64,000 nt of DNA, taken from Patiria miniata (Eukaryota > Echinodermata > Asteroidea > Valvatida > Asterinidae). The translations under genes and the position numbers were made by a program. Below are positions 57,510 to 64,000 of this stretch, piece after piece (positions within the stretch are counted from its first letter, which is position 1; every line of letters starts with the position of its first letter). The notes beneath the pieces were generated by a model. It was given only the letters and a program-made list of their open reading frames with translations, ran no database searches and was not told where the DNA came from. Where the stretch lies: the NCBI RefSeq assembly GCF_015706575.1, contig NW_024037059.1:32932129-32996128 (forward strand). Reading direction: 5' to 3'.

Positions 57510-58095
57510 ATATTATTATTCAATTTTCACACGCTTTTAACAAAACTCAGTTTTAAAGTTTGGTCACCCTCTTTAATCACCGGGTCAATAGTATACGTCA
57601 TTACAGATAATTTTCGTCTAACCTCCCGATTTTAAGCATTCAGTGAATTTGTCTATATAAATTAATTCAACGAAATTCATTTCTGAATAAATGAATACTC
57701 CGGGACAAAAACGTGTGCTCATTGTTTGCATTTGCTTCTTTTATTTGAACTGAATTTGCTGACGGACGAAATTAAACATTGGAAGTGCATGCGCTCGGAC
57801 GATGTTGTTCCACAAAAATTTTCACACGCTTTTTATCATGGAGGAACATATGCTTTTATCAAGACCAATTTGGTCATTTTAAAGCAAATTCAAACAATGA
57901 GCACGTTTTCGTCCCCGGCCGGGAGTATTGAATTTCGTCTCGTCTATGCCAAACCATGTTATTCAGAACTCGAATTCCTCTAATTGATTTAAATTATACG
58001 AGGCGAATTCGATCTCTGAATGATGCCATTCGGCAACATCTTATTTTAGACGAATTTGATCTGAAATGACGAATATTCTCGACCCAGTGGCTAAG
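57510..58095. repeat. Dispersed repeat D, inverted pair
   Basis: 57510-57800 matches copy 1 at 50740 in direct orientation, and 57870-58090 is its reverse complement (CAAATTCAAACAATGAGCAC, GAATATTCTCGACCC), so the two face each other around a ~70-bp spacer. Sequence between 56943 and 57509 is AT-rich with a C-run near 57386. From 58096 to 58691 nothing is recognised except a possible ATG with donor at 58441. Confidence 0.75.
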
Positions 58096-59909
58096 GAGGG
58101 TGGACTGGAATGCTCAGCTGTTTCGGCCACGCATAGGCCTTATAATGAATTATTGTCTACGTTGGCGAGATCTCCACTTGCAGATGTTTAAAGCAGTCAT
58201 GTCTTGTTTTGTTTCTTTTTGTGTATTGTTCGCTTAGCACAATACACGGTATGTCAACTGCGTGACTACACACGTGTACTGGTGATACTATGAATAATAA
58301 GCAAGTGCACTTTCTTTGATGCCGGATAGCGTTTCCTGCCGAGACCTACCCCGAGTTTTACCGCCATTCGGTTGCATGCAAGTATTTTTATCTTCATTTG
58401 GATATAAATATTACTTCTCTCTTTCATTCTAACCCGTTAGATGTTGGATCGTAATGGTGAGTTTTCGGCCTATTGCTTTTGTTGATTTATTTGTTGTTTG
58501 ACGAACAGCCTGAGGTGAACGTTACACGAAAAAGCAGCAAACGCCATCTTGGATTTGAATATGAAATCGATCATCAACACATGTATTTATCCCTTGGACC
58601 TCTTGGAAAGATTTCACGGTCATCGGAGTCCTCATACTGAATGGTGTATGAAGGATATATAACTTCTAACATCACCGACGCACATTTAGTACAGTCAATT
58701 GACCGGTTCCGCAATTTGACCAGTTCCGCAATTTCGGAAAACTAGCTCTCGTTTTCAGGAAGACGAAAACGCCAAGGACTTAAACTTTGGTATCGATGGA
58801 AAGGTTATTCCATTTACTTTTCAAAAATGGTTTTAGTTTTAGGATACTCACTTACATTTAAAAATAAATCCCCTACGACCGTCACTTGCCGTTAACGAAC
58901 TGCCGAAATGGAACGCGCACGGAAGCGTGATTTCATGTTTGTCGGCCTGCTACACGATTGTTCAGGGGAATTAAATCATGGCGATTGATGCAACTTGTTC
59001 GGAAATTATTCATTATTCCACCATACAAATATAAGATTTGAAGTCTTTGAATTTTTTTTTCTATACCCACCAGAGTAACTGCTGGTCGTTTGGCCGGTTC
59101 CGCAAACGCATTCATACTGCATATACAATACACTGGCCATGGTGTGACTGTATTAACCAGTGCTGCTATTGACAAGTATTGTTGATGACGGCCCCCTAAC
59201 GCGGTGCACTTTATTTATTTTGGCATGATTTTTTTTTTTTTTTACAACTTACAAAGAAATTGAGAATTTCTATTAATCCTTGTTTAAAAATGTCGAATTT
59301 GATGATCATTTCTGGGTGTTCAGTGCAACAAATTGAAAACTAATTTGAACAAAATGATTTTGTTTCTGTCCAGCTTCCGGACAGCACTGTAGGTGTTGGA
59401 TAAAAAAAATTTGGACTTCAAAATTTAAAATACAAAAATCTTTCTTAATACTTCCCACTAAACGCTTTTCCTTTGCTCTAAAAAAATTCACCCCATACTT
59501 GATGTTGAAGCGGTTGTGCCTAAGGGGTTTGAATCTATTTTAGAGTTACAACTCTCCACATCCAGGGTGCATGAGTCAGCCCAGGCTAGGAGGTGAGGTT
59601 TGTGGGGACCAATTAAGAATAGTGCATAATAATATGTTTCTAACCCAAAGGACATTTCCAGTAATTTAGTAAATTTAAAATTATCCTTTTTTCGGTGGGT
59701 TGTAACTTTACTCTTTACCCTTTTAAACAAAAAGAAAAATAGGTCCACTAATATTTCATAATGAACACCAGTCTCTCGTCAGTACAGAGACACAAATTTT
59801 GATTGTTTTCTTGGAGCACAAAATTTGTCAAATACTATAAACCATTTCTCATTTTTGTCTCAATTGGTCATAAACTAAACGTTTTATATAAAATTTCTTT
59901 TTCATACAG

Positions 59910-59998
59910 ACAATGCCAAATACAAAGAAGAAGATTACGCCAGCCTCCTGATAGGCCATAAGAGGCCATCAGCACATCTTTTTCAGTTTTACCTGTGA
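59910..59998 (+). CDS. Candidate terminal exon of unknown gene
   Basis: Acceptor TTTCTTTTTCATACAG precedes 59910. In phase 1 the segment reads NAKYKEEDYASLLIGHKRPS then AHLFQFYL and a TGA. A short possible partner, ATGTTGGATCGTAATG|GTGAGT, lies at 58441 but outside the element's left end. No known domain. Long 3' AT-rich sequence follows to 60900. Weak call. Confidence 0.22.
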
Positions 59999-60902
59999 AG
60001 GTCAAGAAGAAGTTGAATATTATAGTGATAGTACATGTAGCTGTGTGTCTTCATCACCATTTCTTTGAATTAATTTATTTATGTGACAAGTTTTTTGTAT
60101 AGTGCTAGCTTCTGGAGTGCTTAAATTATTTGTGTACAACAATTAAACAGACATGCAGGTGTCATAAAGGCAATAAATTTAAAGGCGTTACATACATTTT
60201 TATTAACCAGTACATGTGAAAGAGAAGTGAGGTGTTTGAAAAACTATGCTACTTTGCATGAAAAACTCACAGAACATGTCTATTTCTGTGATTCATCACC
60301 ATTTATTTATATGACACGTATATTTTTGGATTTAAAAGGGGTAGCTTCTTGAGTGCTTTAGTTTTGTATTACATTTACACATGCAGGTATCACATGTCAA
60401 TATATTGAAAGGGTTATTGGGATATACGTGATGAATGTGTTGACATTTTCTTTTAAGAGCATCACCGAACAGTAGATGAGGTTTGATAATACAGTTGCCC
60501 AAGCATGATACATGTACATAGTTAATATGTGCAACAACGTATGAGGAGTAACTGAACATTATAATTAGAAATTGCCATTGCTATGAAACAGCCATAGGAT
60601 TTATGACATTTTTAACAACTTGTTTTAATTTGTTTGTGAAATTTAATTTGAATGTGAAACAATATGTGCATGTATGTGGCCTGTATGTATCTGGCCTGCT
60701 GAGGCCTGTTCCCCCTCCCCTCCCGGCCCCCAGGTTCCCCCTACTGGATGTTGGTGCACACAAAATTAAGCATATTGTGTTGTTACCCTGAACAAATTGA
60801 AACACTCCCCCCCCCCCCCCCACAAAAAAAGTAAAATAAAAAAAAAGGAGGAGGGAATAAACAAAAGTAAATAAATAATAATAATTAAATAAACAAATAA
60901 TA

Positions 60903-61119
60903 TTAATAAACAGTGCTCCCCTGCAGACAACGATTCAGTTCCAATTCATCCAGCCATGCAGTAACTTCCTTAAGTGTCATAGGAATTAAAAATGATCCTG
61001 GAGAAAATATTAATTCAAATTCATAAATAGCTGGTCTATGCTTATGTGAGGAAAAAACAACCAACTGGAGCAATTCGGTACAAGGTTTGTGTCTGGTTCT
61101 ATCCAACGTCAGAGTGTGT
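60903..61119 (-). CDS. Candidate terminal exon of unknown gene
   Basis: Acceptor TTATTTTTATTTAG lies above 61119; in phase 2 the segment is open for 71 codons to TAA at 60903-60905. It reads HTLTLDRTRHKPCTELLQLV, then EFELIFSPGSF and LKEVTAWLDELELNRC. Its composition looks protein-like (mixed polar and hydrophobic, few low-complexity runs). I do not recognise the family. An upstream partner on the minus strand was not found; the frame at 61268-61501 contains the element's own subterminal repeat and is not convincing. Confidence 0.35.
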
Positions 61120-61656
61120 CTAAATAAAAATAAGACAACAAAAAAGCAAAATATTAGTGATTGCAAGATGATAGACAGAATGCACAAAAAGCAAGAAAGT
61201 CATTTAATTGGATTGAAGCAAGTCAAATAATTATAACGTAAAATAAATCCAACGAACCATAACATTTTCATGGAGATACATTTTGTAAATTTGGACGCAT
61301 TATAATGTGCAGACCTTGGCTCATGCACAGGGAAATATAATCCATATATTTTCTTGGCAGGTTTGGGGGCAAAAACGATCTAGATTTGGCCAGTAAACAA
61401 GGAATACTTTCAGTCCAGTCTCGCAGAGGGCGCCGTTTGCGAAACCGGAAAACATTTGCGGAACCGGTCAAAGCACCGACCTCTACAAAATGTCCTGGCA
61501 AATTTCTCTTTCAAACGATCACAGAAAACTATTCATATCATGAAGTAGGTGAGTAATTTGCGCATATTTATAGATAGGTAGCTTCCTGTGAAAGCGCGTT
61601 TTTTCGCCACAAGACGCTTCAGACGATTTGCGATTGCGGAACCGGTCAAACGACTG

Positions 61657-62163
61657 TATATGAAAAAAAAAAAGTCCCCCAAAATTAAAGTTTTATGTAA
61701 GTATTAAAATTTAGTGTAATTGGAGTCAGAAAATCGCTCGGCCAAGAAAGTAGGCCTACGTGTATGGTTGTGTACAACGTCTTTGGAAAGTTGCGTTCAG
61801 TTTCAGAGAACACATTTCAACAAAATCGGATTTTTTTTTCAGTCTGAGTTTCATGTATTTTCAAACAAAAAATTTGATTGGGAAAAAAGGTGGCGTCAGG
61901 ATGCAACATTCTTTCCTTTCGGAAAGAATGTAGAATCCCGATGCCACTTCTTTGGTTGAAACGAAATCTGTTGAAACGAAAGTTGAGTGCATGCATTTTC
62001 AAAGTAAATTCTTATAGAATTAACAATGTTTCTCAGTATCAGATTCATGTCTTTTCAAAAATTTTGCAATGACTGACCTTCAGTCATTTCAGTAATGTAC
62101 GATGAAAGAAAAAGTGACGTGAGGATGCAAAATTCTTTACTTTTTGCGTTTGATGTCTCATTC
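61657..62163. repeat. Repeat with GTCAGGATGCAACATTCTTTCC motif
   Basis: The motif appears near 61894, followed by its near-complement GGAAAGAATGTAGAATCCC (a small hairpin), and again near 62118. Further variants occur at 63450, 63632 and 63852. Non-coding. Confidence 0.6.
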
Positions 62164-62168
62164 AAAAG

Positions 62169-62376
62169 TGGGAAAGATTTCCATATACGAAGTTCACTCA
62201 ACACCCTGTGTACAAACCCTATGAGATTGGACTGAAAAATTCTAAGTGTTTTCTAAGAAAATGCTTGTATTTTCTCACTGCTCAAATTGACTTTGATGAC
62301 ATGAAATTGCTATCGGGGGGCTTGTTAGTCAATACAGAGGAAAATTAGTGAAATTCGTATATGGAAATCTTTCCCA
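62169..62376. mobile_element. 208-bp MITE
   Basis: Ends TGGGAAAGATTTCCATATAC and complement, 29 bp with one mismatch; AAAG flanks both sides as a possible target duplication. No coding capacity. Confidence 0.72.
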
Positions 62377-63469
62377 AAAGTGAAAGCACCTTCGATTTTC
62401 CAGAGGAAAATCTTCCAAAAAGAGCAGGGGCAAAAATCCTCCGCCTCCATGTAAAAATTACAAACAACCATGGAGCTATAAAAGCTCCATGAAACAACCT
62501 AGCAGCCTCAATCCTCCAGAATCATCTGTTCATTCTTGAATGTGGCCCTTTTGAGGGGTGACCACTGCTTCAATGAATCCTGCAAATTCTTCTGTCTCGG
62601 TCGAAATGTATGTACGGCTGAGCATAAACAATACAAGGTCCGGCCCAAGACGTCCTTGACAAAGTGTGTCCTTCAAAATAAGCAACACATTTTTGTCTTG
62701 CATCAATCCTGCAAAATCCTTAATTATGCAAAGAGGAGTTTTGTGGATTTAGGAATAGGGTTAGAAACATGAACTGATGACAAGAAAATTACTTTTACCG
62801 GTAGCGGACCGTGGCTTTTGCCTTGCCTTGACATGCTGTCGTGGTGGTGGTGGTGGTGGTGGGGGGGGGGGGGGGGGGTTCAATGACGCGTCATATCCAT
62901 ACTGAACTTCAGAAAACCTAAAACCAACATTTTTGTGCTGTCCAAATAATTGTAGCAGTTTCATGTGTGTGTCTGTTCACAGATATACGTGACCTGTAAT
63001 CGGTTTGATCTCCATCACCTTCCTTTTTTGGTTCCGGGTTACTTTTGCAAAGAATGCAGAGGTACAATGGAAACACATTCTTGAGAGAAAGTGGTCCTGA
63101 AATTTCATTTTAAAAAGAAAAAAACGTACAATTTGTTCTTGTTTCTATTTCGTTTTATTTCATTTTTTTTGGTACGAAAATGGGAAGATACCAGATAATT
63201 TCCTTTATCCCCAACATTATAGCAGGGAGGGGATGGAACTGCAATGTTACTTTGTTTGATTTTTGTAGTTTACGAGCATAATTACATTTGCGTCCACCTC
63301 CAAACTCAGATTGGTATACTTTTGATCGCAGCAGTGGTTATTACCATAAAACGTACGTTACCGTGTTTTCTCGAAAAAATAAAAACCAGCAGACTACGTA
63401 CATTATGGGCTATTTGCAGTATGGATTATGTTCAAGCTGGACCGACAAGGGAAAGAATGCTGCAACCTG
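62377..63469. other. No gene; microsatellite
   Basis: A (GTG)n tract running into a G-run lies at 62838-62880. Otherwise AT-rich without recognised exons. Confidence 0.5.
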
Positions 63470-63870
63470 ACGCTGTTTTTTTTCATATATCGTCTCAATG
63501 AAGGTCAGTCTTTGCAAAAATGATGATAAGACATGATTCTGGGACTGAAAAACATTTACAATTTTGTTAGGAAATACTTATAAAATTGTCTTGACTCTCC
63601 ATAGGCTTTGTACACAACTGCCAAATAGCGTCAGGTTGCAATTAACATTCTTTCCCCGATAAAGTTGGGTCATATTTAAATTTTTGGGGATGGCTGCCCC
63701 GGTCTTTCGTGTTTTTAATTTTTTTTTTTATCATATATCATCTCAATTATAAAGTTCAGTCATTGTAACAAAAGACATGAATTTGGAACAGAGAAACAGT
63801 TCGAATTTAATGCACTCATCACTCCACATAGACTTTGTACATAACCATAGGAGTAACGTCAGGATACTAC
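63470..63870 (+). repeat. Diverged tandem ~245-bp repeat
   Basis: TCATATATCGTCTCAATGAAGG at 63484 and TCATATATCATCTCAATTATAA at 63732; CCATAGGCTTTGTACACAAC at 63601 and ACATAGACTTTGTACATAAC at 63827; GCGTCAGGTTGC and ACGTCAGGATAC follow each. The TTTGTACACA phrase links it to the TGACGTCA-rich repeats at 3.4 and 20 kb. Confidence 0.7.
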
Positions 63871-64000
63871 ATTTAATTGTTTCCAGTGCCCATGATAACG
63901 GTGTCAACTGAACTAAGCGTCGAAGCAGCGATAATTAACGAATAATTTTGACACTGAATTGCTCTTTCTTGTCATAGAGAACTTTTTCTTTTAATTCTGG

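Larger units (their letters stand above)
58692..61656. mobile_element. TA-flanked terminal-inverted-repeat element (2.97 kb)
   Basis: The left end CAGTCAATTGACCGGTTCCG and the right end (reverse complement CAGTCGTTTGACCGGTTCCG) match at 18 of 20 bases and are flanked by TA on both sides, the Tc1/mariner/pogo target. Extra GACCGGTTCCGCAA-like copies lie inside each end (near 58719, 59091 and, inverted, 61445), like subterminal transposase sites. No transposase catalytic motif is recognised. Exon-like pieces at 59910-59998 and 60903-61119 lie within. Confidence 0.7.

Noticed and set aside
61268..61501. 77-codon minus frame
   Set aside because: It starts at TTG and reads through the CCGGTTCCGCAAA subterminal repeat of the TA-flanked element, so coding is unlikely.

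Overview
The window is invertebrate animal DNA. It is AT-rich, has spliced extracellular-domain exons separated by kilobase introns, and is crowded with transposable elements, hairpins and minisatellites. The repeat vocabulary suggests a marine invertebrate deuterostome such as an echinoderm, hemichordate or amphioxus: many palindromic ACATGTACATGT words, TGACGTCA clusters, a tRNA-derived SINE with a CCCAGGAGTATAAATGGGTA core, and a Penelope-like element. That placement is inference; no taxon-specific gene is present.

The one clear host gene lies on the minus strand and spans at least 1-41648, with its 3' part beyond the left edge. Seven exons can be joined with matching intron phases: signal peptide (41564-41648), SRCR domain in two exons (34097-34231, 15583-15762), WSC domain in two exons (14372-14498, 11163-11317), CUB-like domain (9512-9880), and a Pro/Thr stalk that runs off the window (1-130). 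WSC followed by CUB and then a Thr/Pro stalk is the Kremen layout, but an SRCR domain sits where Kremen has its kringle.

Nearly everything else is mobile or repetitive DNA. Intron 2 (15763-34096) holds a SINE, hairpin MITEs, a TTAA-flanked MITE, three arrays of one 20-bp minisatellite, and a Penelope-like retroelement (about 23.7-30.4 kb) split in its reverse transcriptase by a 2.36-kb hAT-type element with a perfect 8-bp target duplication. Intron 1 (34232-41563) holds a 938-bp foldback element with a 9-bp target duplication. Upstream of exon 1 lies a foldback element with tandem-repeat arms (44197-48878), itself broken by a decayed APE-type LINE (about 44.7-48.7 kb). The right third has another copy of the TTAA-flanked MITE, two more hairpin-MITE copies facing each other, a CCCGGG minisatellite, an SAP-like open frame, and a 2.97-kb TA-flanked terminal-inverted-repeat element with unrecognised exon-like pieces.

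The most notable signals are the SRCR-WSC-CUB architecture, a 7-unit higher-order repeat in the minisatellite, hairpins whose arms differ between copies by paired changes, and several very large inverted repeats that could make long double-stranded RNA if transcribed.
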